Source: Chromobacterium alticapitis (GTDB lineage Bacteria; Pseudomonadota; Gammaproteobacteria; Burkholderiales; Chromobacteriaceae). Taken from it: a stretch of DNA of 64,000 nucleotides. Below are positions 1-8,177 of the stretch, one piece after another. The notes beneath the pieces are model-generated. The model made no database searches. It had not been told where the DNA came from and saw nothing but the letters and a program-made list of their open reading frames with translations. A program made the position numbers and the translations under genes. The DNA lies in contig NZ_PQWB01000042.1 in NCBI RefSeq assembly GCF_002924365.1, forward strand, positions 42,098 through 106,097. Direction: 5' to 3'. Each line of letters starts with the position of its first letter. Position 1 is the first letter of the stretch.

Positions 1-1
1 C

Positions 2-1177
2 AATGGCGTGATATATGGGGTAGGCAAGCAAGAAAACCTGATGGCTGGCGATGGCAATGTTTCAGTGATGGGGGGCAATGGCGATGCCACATTGACTGGT
101 GGATCCGGTAATGACTCCTTATATGGCGGCACGGGATCCAACACCTTCCATGGCGGCAGCGGCAATACCATCATGTATGGCGCGGGCGCCAGCAATACCT
201 TCTACGGCGGCACCGGGCACGACACCATGCTCAGCCAGGGAGGCAGTGCCACATACATTGGCGGCAGCGGCTTCGATGTCATGGGCAGCGATGATTGCCG
301 CAGCGTTACCACGACAGGACATACCACCGATGTCAAGGGGAATCCCATCGGCAGTACCTATATCGCAGGCACTGGCGGCGGCATTATGTATGGCAGCGAT
401 GCCAACAACCTTTACCAGCTATCCCTGGGTTGCGGTTCGGACTCCATCTTTAGCGCCGGTTATAGCTGGTATGGAGTCAACGGCATAGCAAACCGCAATG
501 TCAACAATGTGCTGAAATTTGGCGCTGGTATCAGCGCCGATAAAATGTGGGTGGAAAATCGCGGCATTGATCTGATCCTGCACTATTCCGACAAGGATGC
601 CGTGACTTTAGCAGAATGGGCGGTTATCTCCGTGCGCCCGGTGCAGACCGTACAGTTTGCCGATGGCAGCTCAATGAGCATCGACACCCTGTTGAGCAAG
701 CTGCCCGTGCAGATTAACGGCACAAATGGTGTCTTCACCGGTGTCGGCGCAAACGAGTTGATGAAGTCTGATAGCCAGAACGACACGATGACGGGCGGCG
801 CGGGTAATGTCAGCTACGAAATCTCCTCAAACGCCACGCACGTGACGATCAACAACGCGGCCAGCGGCGCTGGGCATGCCAGCTCGGTGCTATTCGATAG
901 CGCATCCAGCAATCAATTGTGGTTCCAGCATTCCGGCAATGATTTGCTGGTAAGCGAGATTGGCACCACCACGCAAATCGACATCAGCGGCTGGTATGCC
1001 GGCGATGCCAACCATGTGCAGCAATTCCGAGCCTCGGATGGCAAGGTCCTGCTGGACAAGCAAGTGGATGCGCTGGTGAGCGCGATGGCCGGGTTTGCGC
1101 CGCCAGCGGCGGGGGCGGCCTTGCCGCAGAACGCGCAGGACGCGCTGCAGCCGGCGCTGGCGGCGAACTGGCACTAA
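2..1177 (+). CDS. RTX (hemolysin-type calcium-binding repeat) protein, C-terminal part
   Basis: This is the C-terminal end of a larger protein whose frame runs in from before the window, so the true start is not visible. The first ~100 residues are glycine/aspartate-rich nonapeptide-like repeats (GGxGxDxLx type, e.g. GGSGNDSLYGG), which bind calcium in RTX proteins. Two regions resembling the haemolysin-type calcium-binding related domain follow (around WVENRGIDLILHYSD and LWFQHSGNDLLVSE). Such proteins leave the cell by type I secretion using an uncleaved C-terminal signal; that is family knowledge. It could be an adhesin, protease or lipase, because the catalytic or adhesive part lies outside the window. 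A terminator follows directly. Confidence 0.85.
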   Translation, partial: NGVIYGVGKQENLMAGDGNVSVMGGNGDATLTGGSGNDSLYGGTGSNTFHGGSGNTIMYGAGASNTFYGGTGHDTMLSQGGSATYIGGSGFDVMGSDDCRSVTTTGHTTDVKGNPIGSTYIAGTGGGIMYGSDANNLYQLSLGCGSDSIFSAGYSWYGVNGIANRNVNNVLKFGAGISADKMWVENRGIDLILHYSDKDAVTLAEWAVISVRPVQTVQFADGSSMSIDTLLSKLPVQINGTNGVFTGVGANELMKSDSQNDTMTGGAGNVSYEISSNATHVTINNAASGAGHASSVLFDSASSNQLWFQHSGNDLLVSEIGTTTQIDISGWYAGDANHVQQFRASDGKVLLDKQVDALVSAMAGFAPPAAGAALPQNAQDALQPALAANWH

Positions 1178-1204
1178 GGGGGGCATCCGGTTGATGCACT
1201 ATGG

Positions 1205-1229
1205 CGAGGGGCTGCGGCCCCTCGTTTTT
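1205..1229 (+). terminator. Rho-independent terminator after the RTX gene
   Basis: A perfect 8-bp stem (CGAGGGGC/GCCCCTCG) with a TGCG loop is followed by five T residues. It begins 28 bases after the RTX stop codon. Confidence 0.9.
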
Positions 1230-1253
1230 GCGTGACGAGAACAAGATATTGCC

Positions 1254-2486
1254 GTGAAAAAATTGAAGCTGTTGTTCATTCATCAAAATTTCCCTGGACA
1301 GTTCAGCCATTTGCTGCCGCAGGTATGGAAATCGCATCAGGTAGAGGCGATGGGCCTGGGGGAGCGCCGCTGGGTCGGCGCGCATTTGAACCGGCTGCCG
1401 GCCGGCTTGCCGGTGCTGGCTTATGACATGCCGGAGGCGCCGGAGGCGGGGATGGATCCCTTCCTGCAGACCTGCGCGCAGGCCGTGGCGCGCGGCAAGC
1501 AGGTGGCGGTGTCCTTGCTGCGCTTGCGCGCGGAAGGCTTCACGCCGGATGTGGTCTACGCGCATCCGGGCTGGGGGGAATCTTTATTCGTCAAAGACGT
1601 GTTCCCCCAGGCGCGGCTGGCGCATTACTGCGAGTTTTTCTATCGCGCGGATGGCCTGGATGTGGGCTTTGATCCAGAGTTTCCGGACAGCTTTGAGGAC
1701 AGGCTGAAGCTGCGCGTGCGCGCCAGCCATCATTTATTGAGCCTGGATGCGATGGATCTGGGCATCAGCCCTACGCAGTGGCAGCGGCAGTGCTTTCCTG
1801 AGGCGTATCGAGACCGCATCGCGGTGGTGCATGACGGCGTGGATACGGATGCGGTCAGGCCGGACCCCCATGCCGCGCTGCGGCTGCCCAATGGCCGGGT
1901 ATTGACGGCGGCCGACGAGGTGGTGACTTTCGTCAACCGAAACCTGGAGCCATACCGGGGCTTTCATTCCTTCATGCGCGCTTTGCCGCAGCTGCAAAGG
2001 CAGAGGCCGGACGCGCAAATCCTGATCGTTGGCGGAGACGAGGTGTCCTACGGCAGGCAGGCGCCGCCCGGCTATTACCGGCAGCGCATGCTGGACGAGG
2101 TGGGCGCCGGCCTGAACCTGGAAAACGTCCATTTCCTGGGCAAGGTGCCGTATGCCGACTACCTGCGCATGCTGCAAATCTCCACGGCTCACGTCTATCT
2201 GACCTATCCCTTCGTGTTGTCTTGGTCCATGCTGGAGGCCATGGCCTGCGGCTGCGTGGTGGTTGGCTCGAAAACACCGCCGGTGGAGGAGGTGATAGCG
2301 GATGGGGAGAATGGCTTGCTGGTGGATTTCTTCTCGCGGCAAGCCATTGCCGATACGGTTGCTGACGCCTGCGCGCGGAGGGCGGTGTTGTCCGATCTGA
2401 GAGCGGCCGCCAGGCAGACCGTTCTGGAGCGCTTTGACCTGCGGCGGGTGTGCCTGCCGCGGCAACTGGCTTTGCTGGGCGTATAG
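1254..2486 (+). CDS. Glycosyltransferase family 4 protein
   Basis: A 410-residue GT-B glycosyltransferase. The N-terminal half starts with the typical first strand (LKLLFIHQNFPGQF). The C-terminal half holds the donor-binding region, with VTFVNRNLEPYRGFHSFMRA and the conserved LEAMACGCVVVGS...PVEEVI segment of GT4 enzymes, where the first Glu lies in the E-x7-E element. The predicted start is a GTG, placed so that the first beta strand is complete; the ribosome binding site is weak. It would transfer a sugar from a nucleotide donor in the cytoplasm. It lies 24 bases after the RTX terminator and may glycosylate a surface product, but nothing in the sequence fixes the acceptor. Confidence 0.85.
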   Translation: MKKLKLLFIHQNFPGQFSHLLPQVWKSHQVEAMGLGERRWVGAHLNRLPAGLPVLAYDMPEAPEAGMDPFLQTCAQAVARGKQVAVSLLRLRAEGFTPDVVYAHPGWGESLFVKDVFPQARLAHYCEFFYRADGLDVGFDPEFPDSFEDRLKLRVRASHHLLSLDAMDLGISPTQWQRQCFPEAYRDRIAVVHDGVDTDAVRPDPHAALRLPNGRVLTAADEVVTFVNRNLEPYRGFHSFMRALPQLQRQRPDAQILIVGGDEVSYGRQAPPGYYRQRMLDEVGAGLNLENVHFLGKVPYADYLRMLQISTAHVYLTYPFVLSWSMLEAMACGCVVVGSKTPPVEEVIADGENGLLVDFFSRQAIADTVADACARRAVLSDLRAAARQTVLERFDLRRVCLPRQLALLGV

Positions 2487-2532
2487 GTTTTGCAACGACG
2501 TAGCCTGGATATTTCCATGATGTTTGCGACCA

Positions 2533-2567
2533 GGCGGAACTCCCGGCTTTGCCGGGATTCCGCCCTA
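2533..2567 (-). repeat. REP-like element, type A copy 1
   Basis: Read on the minus strand it begins with a GTAGGGCGGAA head and contains an inner hairpin (CCCGGC...GCCGGG). The outer arms GGCGGAA/TTCCGCC match the type A elements at 16663 and 17505, with a different inner loop. Confidence 0.6.
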
Positions 2568-2581
2568 CGGGAGGCGGTTCT

Positions 2582-2613
2582 GTAGGGTGGATGCCCCGCA
2601 GGGGCGATCCACC
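2582..2613 (+). repeat. REP-like element, type B copy 1
   Basis: It begins GTAGGGTGGATGCCCC and folds on GGATGCCCC/GGGGCGATCC. The same architecture with compensating differences occurs at 16609. Together with the element at 2533 it forms a head-to-head pair. Confidence 0.6.
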
Positions 2614-2641
2614 GTTGTGTGCAAAATAGATGAATGAGACA

Positions 2642-2680
2642 GGCCCGGCGCGGAGTGATCCGCCCGGGCCTTCGTCTTTT
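2642..2680 (+). terminator. Probable terminator upstream of the trehalose operon
   Basis: The GGCCCGG/CCGGGCC arms enclose an extension CGGA/TCCG and are followed by TTCGTCTTTT. It lies between the glycosyltransferase and the tre promoter, so it probably ends transcription from upstream. Confidence 0.65.
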
Positions 2681-2722
2681 CGCTGTTGCGAAATGGCGGC
2701 AGTCGGTTTGACTTTTCACAAA

Positions 2723-2767
2723 CTCGTACAGACGAGCATTGACCATCTCGTATGTACGAGTTAACTT
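2723..2767 (+). promoter_or_regulatory. Trehalose operon promoter with two palindromic operators
   Basis: There are two copies of a 14-bp palindrome. One is imperfect, CTCGTA-CA-GACGAG at 2723-2736; the other has perfect arms, CTCGTA-TG-TACGAG at 2747-2760. Their centres are 24 bp apart. A -35-like TTGACC (2739-2744) and a weak -10-like TAACTT (2762-2767) are separated by 17 bp, which puts the perfect palindrome in the promoter spacer, as expected for repression. The GTATGTAC core resembles operators of GntR-type sugar regulators. No repressor gene is adjacent, so the regulator is unknown. Confidence 0.65.
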
Positions 2768-2866
2768 GCCTCCAGTTGTGATGCGGACAATCACCACAAA
2801 CAGGCGGATTTCCGGCATGGTGGCCGGATGCGAACCCACCGCCGCGACCAGGGACAGGGAGGGATG

Positions 2867-4321
2867 ATGAGTCAAAACTATCAAGCGATCGCCGCGCAGA
2901 TACTGCAAAACATCGGCGGCGCGGCCAATATCCGCCAGGCGGCGCACTGCCTCACCCGGCTGCGCATTTCATTGCATGACGAGTCCAAGGTGCAGGGCGA
3001 CGCGCTGCGCCAGGTGGAGCTGGTGAAGGGCCACTTCAGCAATGCCGGGGTGTTTCAGATCGTCATCGGCGCCGGAGATGTGGACCGCGTGTATGCCGAG
3101 ATGGTGAAGCAGGGCGGGGTGGCTCGCGCCACCATCGCGGAGGTGAAGGCCTGCGGCGACGCCAAGCAGAACCGGCTGCAGCAACTGGTGAAGGTGTTTT
3201 CGGACGTGTTCATGCCTATCTTGCCGGCCATCATCATCGCCGGTTTGCTGATGGGCGCCAATAATCTGCTGGGCGCCAAGGGCATGTTCATCGAAGGCAA
3301 GAGCCTGCTGGACGCCTATCCGGGCCTGTCCGGACTGTGGGGGCTGATCAATATGATGGCCAACACGTCCTTTGTCTTCCTGCCGGCGCTGGTGGGCTGG
3401 TCCGCCGCCAAGCGCTTTGGCGGCAGCGAGATTCTGGGCATCGTGCTGGGCCTGCTGCTGGTGCATCCGGACCTGCTCAATGCCTGGAATTATGGCAAGG
3501 CTGCGGCGGGGCTGGATGGCGCGTCGGTGCCTTACTTCGACCTGTTTGGCCTGCATATCGAAAAAGTGGGCTACCAGGGCCAGATTCTGCCCATCCTGGC
3601 CGCCGCCTGGGTGATGTGCCGCGTCGAGCTGTGGCTGAGGCCTAGGGTGCCCAACGCGGTGCAGCTCTTGGTGGTGCCGATTGTCACCATCGCCATCAGC
3701 GGCTTCCTGGCGCTGGCGGTGATCGGCCCCTTGGCCCGCCATCTGGGCATCGCCGTCACCGACGCGCTGGTCTACGTGTTCAACCTGGCGCCGTGGCTGG
3801 GCGCGGCATTGTTCGGCGCGCTGTACGCGCCGCTGGTGCTGACCGGCATGCACCACATGTTCATCGCGGTGGACCTGCAGCTGATTTCCAGCCAGGGCGG
3901 CACCTTCATCTGGCCGATGATCGCCTTGTCCAATATCGCCCAGGGCAGCGCCGCGCTGGCCATGTTCTGGCTGGCCCGGAGCGCCAACGACAAGAATATG
4001 GCGTCGACCTCCGCGATATCGGCCTTCTTCGGCATCACCGAGCCGGCGATGTTCGGCGTCAATCTGCGCCACAAGCTGCCGTTCTACGCGGCGCTGGCCG
4101 GCTCTTCCTGCGCGGCGGTGCTGATCAGCCTGGGGCACGTCAAGGCGTCGGCGATCGGCGTCGGCGGTTTGCCTGCCTTCATCTCCATCATTCCGCAGTA
4201 CATCCCGCTGTTCCTGGCCGGCACGCTGGTGGCCTTGGCCGTGCCGTTTGGCCTGACCTGGCTGCTGGCGCGCCGCCAGTTGGCCGCGGCCGCCCAAGCG
4301 GAGGCCGCGCAGCATGCCTAA
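2867..4321 (+). CDS. treB: PTS trehalose-specific EIIBC permease
   Basis: Imports trehalose across the inner membrane and phosphorylates it to trehalose-6-phosphate. The N-terminal IIB domain carries the phospho-accepting cysteine in QAAHCLTRLRISLHDES (Cys28 from this start). The IIC domain follows, with about ten hydrophobic segments. The protein is 484 residues, close to E. coli TreB. There is no fused IIA domain, so an EIIA from elsewhere must supply phosphate. ATG codons at 2864 and 2867 are both possible; GGAGGG at 2858-2863 is spaced better for 2867. The gene overlaps treC by 8 bases, which implies translational coupling. Substrate specificity is inferred mainly from the neighbouring hydrolase. 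Confidence 0.92.
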   Translation: MSQNYQAIAAQILQNIGGAANIRQAAHCLTRLRISLHDESKVQGDALRQVELVKGHFSNAGVFQIVIGAGDVDRVYAEMVKQGGVARATIAEVKACGDAKQNRLQQLVKVFSDVFMPILPAIIIAGLLMGANNLLGAKGMFIEGKSLLDAYPGLSGLWGLINMMANTSFVFLPALVGWSAAKRFGGSEILGIVLGLLLVHPDLLNAWNYGKAAAGLDGASVPYFDLFGLHIEKVGYQGQILPILAAAWVMCRVELWLRPRVPNAVQLLVVPIVTIAISGFLALAVIGPLARHLGIAVTDALVYVFNLAPWLGAALFGALYAPLVLTGMHHMFIAVDLQLISSQGGTFIWPMIALSNIAQGSAALAMFWLARSANDKNMASTSAISAFFGITEPAMFGVNLRHKLPFYAALAGSSCAAVLISLGHVKASAIGVGGLPAFISIIPQYIPLFLAGTLVALAVPFGLTWLLARRQLAAAAQAEAAQHA

Positions 4322-5963
4322 GGACATGAAACGGGCGGTGGTCTACCAGATTTACCCCAAGAGCTTCAGCAGCCATCGCAACCAAGCCACCGGCGACCTG
4401 CTGGGGGTGGCGGACCGGCTGGACTACCTGGCCTGGCTGGGCGTGGACTATCTGTGGCTGACGCCGTTCTACCGCTCGCCGCAAAACGACAACGGCTACG
4501 ATGTCAGCGATTATTACAGCATCGACCCGGCCTACGGCAGCATGGAAGACTTCGAGCTGCTGCTGGCCGAGGCCAAGCGGCGAGGCATCGGCGTGATGCT
4601 GGACATCGTGGTCAACCATACCTCCACCGAGCACGCCTGGTTCCAGCAGGCGCTAAAGGGCAGGGACAATCCCTACCGCGACTTCTACATCTGGCGCGAC
4701 GCGCCCAACAACTGGCAGTCTAAATTCGGCGGCAATGCCTGGGAGAGGGACGAGGCCAGCGGCCAGTATTATCTGCACCTGTTCGACAAGACCCAGGCCG
4801 ATCTCAACTGGGAAAACCCGGCGCTGCGCCAGGCGGTGTTCGAGATGATGCGTTTCTGGCGCGACAAGGGCGTGGCCGGCTTCCGGCTGGACGTGATCAA
4901 TCTGATCTCCAAGGACCCGGCCTTTTCCGAGGACGACAGCGACGGCCGCCATTTCTACACCGATGGTCCGCGCGTGCATGAATACCTGCAGCAGATGCAC
5001 CGCGAAGTGTTCGACGGCCATGAGCTGATGACGGTGGGCGAGATGTCGTCCACCTCGCTGGAGCACTGCATCGCCTACAGCCGGCCGGACCGGCGCGAGC
5101 TGAGCATGACCTTCAACTTCCACCATCTGAAGGTGGATTATCCGGACGGCGAGAAGTGGCGGGCGGGCGAGGTGGATTTCATCGCGCTCAAGCGCATCCT
5201 GTCGGACTGGCAAACCGGCATGCACGCCGGCGGCGGCTGGAACGCGCTGTTCTGGTGCAATCACGACCAGCCGCGCGCGCTGTCCCGCTTCGGCGACGAT
5301 GGCCGCTACCGGACGGAGTCCGCCAAGATGCTGGCCACCGCGCTGCACGGCCTGCAGGGCACGCCCTACATCTATCAGGGCGAGGAGATAGCCATGGCTG
5401 ATCCCGGCTTCAGCGACGTCAGCCAGCTGCGCGACGTGGAAAGCCTCAACGCCTACCGCCAGCTGCTGGCGGAGGGCTATGCCGACGCCGAAGCGATGGC
5501 GGTGATCCGCCAGCGCTCGCGCGACAACGCCCGCACGCCGATGCAGTGGGACGACAGCCCCAACGCCGGCTTCAGCGCGGCCGAGCCGTGGATAGGCGTG
5601 GGGGCTGACGCGGCCGAGATCAATGTGGCAGCCGCCATCGGCGATAAAAACTCCGCCTTGCACCACTACCGGCGCTTGATCCAGCTGCGCAAGCAATACC
5701 GCGTGTTCGCCGACGGCGATTACCGCTGCCTGACGCCGGACCACCCCAGCCTATGGGCCTACACCCGCCGCGGCGACGATGAAATGCTGCTGGTGATCAG
5801 CCACTTCGGCGCCGACAACATCCATTACCAGCCGCCGCCGGACGCCGTGCCGGAGGGCTGGACCTTGGAAGTATTGTTGTCCAATTACCCGCCGCAGGCC
5901 CTTGGCCAGTTGAGGCCCTGGCATTCGCTGCTGTACCGGGCCGCCCCGCCAGCCGCGACCTAA
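4314..5963 (+). CDS. treC: Trehalose-6-phosphate hydrolase (GH13)
   Basis: Splits cytoplasmic trehalose-6-phosphate into glucose and glucose-6-phosphate. All four GH13 regions are visible: DIVVNHTS, GFRLDVIN (nucleophile Asp193), TVGEMSS (acid/base Glu243) and WCNHDQPR (Asp318). The 549-residue length and the opening RAVVYQIYPKSF are typical of TreC and related oligo-1,6-glucosidases. It is encoded directly behind the PTS permease, overlapping it by 8 bases, which supports the 6-phosphate substrate over isomaltose. An in-frame ATG at 4326 is an alternative start. Confidence 0.93.
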   Translation: MPKDMKRAVVYQIYPKSFSSHRNQATGDLLGVADRLDYLAWLGVDYLWLTPFYRSPQNDNGYDVSDYYSIDPAYGSMEDFELLLAEAKRRGIGVMLDIVVNHTSTEHAWFQQALKGRDNPYRDFYIWRDAPNNWQSKFGGNAWERDEASGQYYLHLFDKTQADLNWENPALRQAVFEMMRFWRDKGVAGFRLDVINLISKDPAFSEDDSDGRHFYTDGPRVHEYLQQMHREVFDGHELMTVGEMSSTSLEHCIAYSRPDRRELSMTFNFHHLKVDYPDGEKWRAGEVDFIALKRILSDWQTGMHAGGGWNALFWCNHDQPRALSRFGDDGRYRTESAKMLATALHGLQGTPYIYQGEEIAMADPGFSDVSQLRDVESLNAYRQLLAEGYADAEAMAVIRQRSRDNARTPMQWDDSPNAGFSAAEPWIGVGADAAEINVAAAIGDKNSALHHYRRLIQLRKQYRVFADGDYRCLTPDHPSLWAYTRRGDDEMLLVISHFGADNIHYQPPPDAVPEGWTLEVLLSNYPPQALGQLRPWHSLLYRAAPPAAT

Positions 5964-6068
5964 CACCCCCGCCAAGACTCGCCCCGCCATGCCAGCCGTG
6001 AGGCCGGCAGGGCGGAGCTTTGCCCGCGGAAAACGGGCGCTATCACCCATTGGGACAAGGAGACGAAG

Positions 6069-7334
6069 ATGAGGACAAAAACCATCAACTGGCTATGCCT
6101 GCTATTGCCGCTGAGCGCCAGCCTGCCGGCCTGGGCCGACCCGGCACCTGCCGCGCCGGCGCCGCAGCTCAGCGCCGAGCAATTGAGCGGCGCGGTGAAG
6201 CAGGCGCTGGACGAGATGGGCTTTCAGTTCGACGGCTATATGCGCAGCGGCTTTTACGGCAGCTCGGGCGACAATCAGCCCAAGAGCCAGTACCAGCTGG
6301 GCGGCGATCTGCAGCACTTCCGCCTGGGCAATGAGGGCGATACCTATATCGAACTGGGCATAGGCAAGAAATGGACGCTGGGCAACGGCGTCAGCTGGGG
6401 CGCTTACGTGATGCCCACCATCTACAACGGCAAGACCAGCGCCTCGCAAGTTTACGGCTACATCAGCGGGCTGGAGTTCGCACCCAATCTGACGCTGTGG
6501 GCCGGCCAGCGCTACCACCGCATCCAGGACATCCACATCGTGGACAACTGGCTGATGCAGGACGGCGACAATTACGGCGCAGGGGTGGACGGTATCGCCA
6601 TCGGCCAGGCTAAGCTCAATCTGTCCGTCTCCTCGTCCGGCAACTACGCCAACGACAACGCCACGCTAAACAATGCGCGCCGCGCCAACTTCCAGCTGGC
6701 CGGCATAGCCACTAATCCGGGCGGCAAGCTGACCTTGACCGGCGCGGCCATCAGCGGCGATTTCGCCATCGGCAAGCCGGGCGCGGCGCTGGGCCTGTTG
6801 CACAATCAGAAGGATTTTCTGGCTCAGGGCGTCAATAATTCCTTGTTCCTGCAGACGTCTACCGGCCATGCCTCGCTATCCGGCCAGTTCTACAATCTGG
6901 ACAATGCTGGCGCGGCGCAGGCCGGCGCGCGGCAGAGCCGCATCGCCGATGTGCTGGACTGGCAGCGCGGGCGCTTTGGCGGCCAGGCGGTGATGGGCTG
7001 GCAGACGGCCTCGCCGGACAATGCGGCCAAGTACCTCGATGCCACTTTGGGCGGCCGGCTGTCCTATGGCGTGGCGGCCAACGTCAAATTGTTGACAGAA
7101 ATCGGCCTGACCAGCCGCGACACCGACAATCAGCCGCAGCAGCGCTTGAACAAAGCGACGGTGGCGGTGGCTTTCGCGCCCAATACGGACTTCTGGACCC
7201 GGCCGGAACTGCGGGTGTACGCCAGCCATTACAACTGGAACAACGCGGCGGCGCAGGCCAATCTGACCACGTTCGCCGCCAATGGCCGCACCCACGCCAA
7301 TACCTTCGGCGTGCAGCTGGAGGCCTGGTGGTAA
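6069..7334 (+). CDS. LamB-like outer-membrane carbohydrate porin
   Basis: A 421-residue precursor with a signal peptide (cleavage after about LPAWA, residue 23) and a short proline/alanine-rich linker. The beta-barrel that follows resembles maltoporin: FDGYMRSGFYGS near the start, LGNEGDTYIELGIGKKW, WAGQRYHRIQDIHIVDNW, and the C-terminal strand VQLEAWW ending in aromatic residues. It probably lets trehalose or other oligosaccharides through the outer membrane. An AGGAG ribosome binding site precedes the ATG. It is third in the tre operon, about 105 bases after treC, and a strong terminator follows. Trehalose specificity is inferred from position. Confidence 0.88.
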   Translation: MRTKTINWLCLLLPLSASLPAWADPAPAAPAPQLSAEQLSGAVKQALDEMGFQFDGYMRSGFYGSSGDNQPKSQYQLGGDLQHFRLGNEGDTYIELGIGKKWTLGNGVSWGAYVMPTIYNGKTSASQVYGYISGLEFAPNLTLWAGQRYHRIQDIHIVDNWLMQDGDNYGAGVDGIAIGQAKLNLSVSSSGNYANDNATLNNARRANFQLAGIATNPGGKLTLTGAAISGDFAIGKPGAALGLLHNQKDFLAQGVNNSLFLQTSTGHASLSGQFYNLDNAGAAQAGARQSRIADVLDWQRGRFGGQAVMGWQTASPDNAAKYLDATLGGRLSYGVAANVKLLTEIGLTSRDTDNQPQQRLNKATVAVAFAPNTDFWTRPELRVYASHYNWNNAAAQANLTTFAANGRTHANTFGVQLEAWW

Positions 7335-7366
7335 GCCAGGTGTGATGCTCTGGGTCTGGATAAACG

Positions 7367-7398
7367 GTGCCGCGACGCGAGTCGCGGCACTTTGTTTT
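7367..7398 (+). terminator. Terminator of the trehalose operon
   Basis: A perfect 10-bp stem (GTGCCGCGAC/GTCGCGGCAC) with a GCGA loop is followed by TTTGTTTT. Confidence 0.92.
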
Positions 7399-7443
7399 GG
7401 GGCGGCTGTCTGTACTGGATATCGCATGGATTGGGAGAAGGGC

Positions 7444-7908
7444 ATGAGGCTGGTTTTGGCCGGCGGCGCGGCGGTCGGCATGTTATGCGCTGGTCTGGCA
7501 TGGGCGGGCGGCCAGGCGGCTTCCGCGCCAGCGGCGGCCGAGCGCAAGGGCGTCATGCTGGAATGCCTGCCCTCCGGCAATGCGGCGAGCGATTGGCGCG
7601 GCTGGATCGCCACGCGGCTGGCGCTGCGCGGGCTAGAGGAAGGCGCGCGGCCGGCTTGGCGCTTGTGCTTTGCCGAGAGTCTGGACCAGCAGTGGGTGGC
7701 CCAGCCGCCAGGCTGGCGCCATGACGGCTATTGGCGCGATCCGCCTTATCGATTGGAAAGTTGGCCGGCGCTGAGCATGACCGTGCGCGACGCGGATGGG
7801 GCGGTGTTCTGGTCCGGCCGCGAACGCCTAGGGGAGGGCGCTACGCCGCGCGAACAGCGGGAGAGGGCTGCGCGCCGGCTGCTGGAGCGCATGCCTTTGC
7901 CGCAGTAG
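7444..7908 (+). CDS. Exported hypothetical protein
   Basis: A 154-residue protein with a hydrophobic N-terminal signal peptide (LVLAGGAAVGMLCAGLAWA). The mature part is Trp/Arg-rich and ends with a helix (TPREQRERAARRLLERM). GGAG at 7434-7437 selects the ATG at 7444 over an in-frame ATG 18 bases earlier. The segment SMTVRDADGAVFWSGRERLGEG resembles small periplasmic or lipid-anchored proteins that bind envelope components, but there is no lipobox cysteine and I cannot assign a family. It follows the tre terminator, so it is probably transcribed separately. Confidence 0.6.
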   Translation: MRLVLAGGAAVGMLCAGLAWAGGQAASAPAAAERKGVMLECLPSGNAASDWRGWIATRLALRGLEEGARPAWRLCFAESLDQQWVAQPPGWRHDGYWRDPPYRLESWPALSMTVRDADGAVFWSGRERLGEGATPREQRERAARRLLERMPLPQ

Positions 7909-8177
7909 TTGAATATAAACGAATTCTGAATTTTTCAGATTTGACCATTGCTGTTTTCCCGTATTGTGGCGACGTCCTCCTGCTGTACTATCGAAGGCCT
8001 CCGTAGACATGGCCTGCGTAAATAAAAGACAGGCCGGCGCGGAGGGACAAATCAGATCACTTTACAGCCTATCCGAGTATGAGGCGCCCGCCTGGACAGC
8101 GGGCGTCTCGTCGTTTCAGCGCGGCCGCTTTGCGTCCGCGCCGACCGGTGACGGCCACCATACGGGACAGTAAGACA
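7909..8177 (+). other. Long, possibly structured leader of the permease gene
   Basis: A 269-base stretch without a supported gene. It begins with AT-rich sequence suited to a promoter (about 7909-7995). A strong hairpin follows at 8081-8110, with 11-bp arms GAGGCGCCCGC/GCGGGCGTCTC and one mismatch, and then GC-rich sequence up to the ATG at 8178. I do not recognise a known riboswitch class. Confidence 0.4.

Noticed and set aside
2969..4327. A 452-codon open frame on the minus strand
   Set aside because: Antisense to treB, with Gln/His/Arg-rich low-complexity translation.
5964..6068. Interrupted GC-rich hairpin between treC and the porin gene
   Set aside because: The arms are imperfect, there is no T tract and the genes clearly form one operon. 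It may stabilise mRNA, but the evidence is too weak to list.
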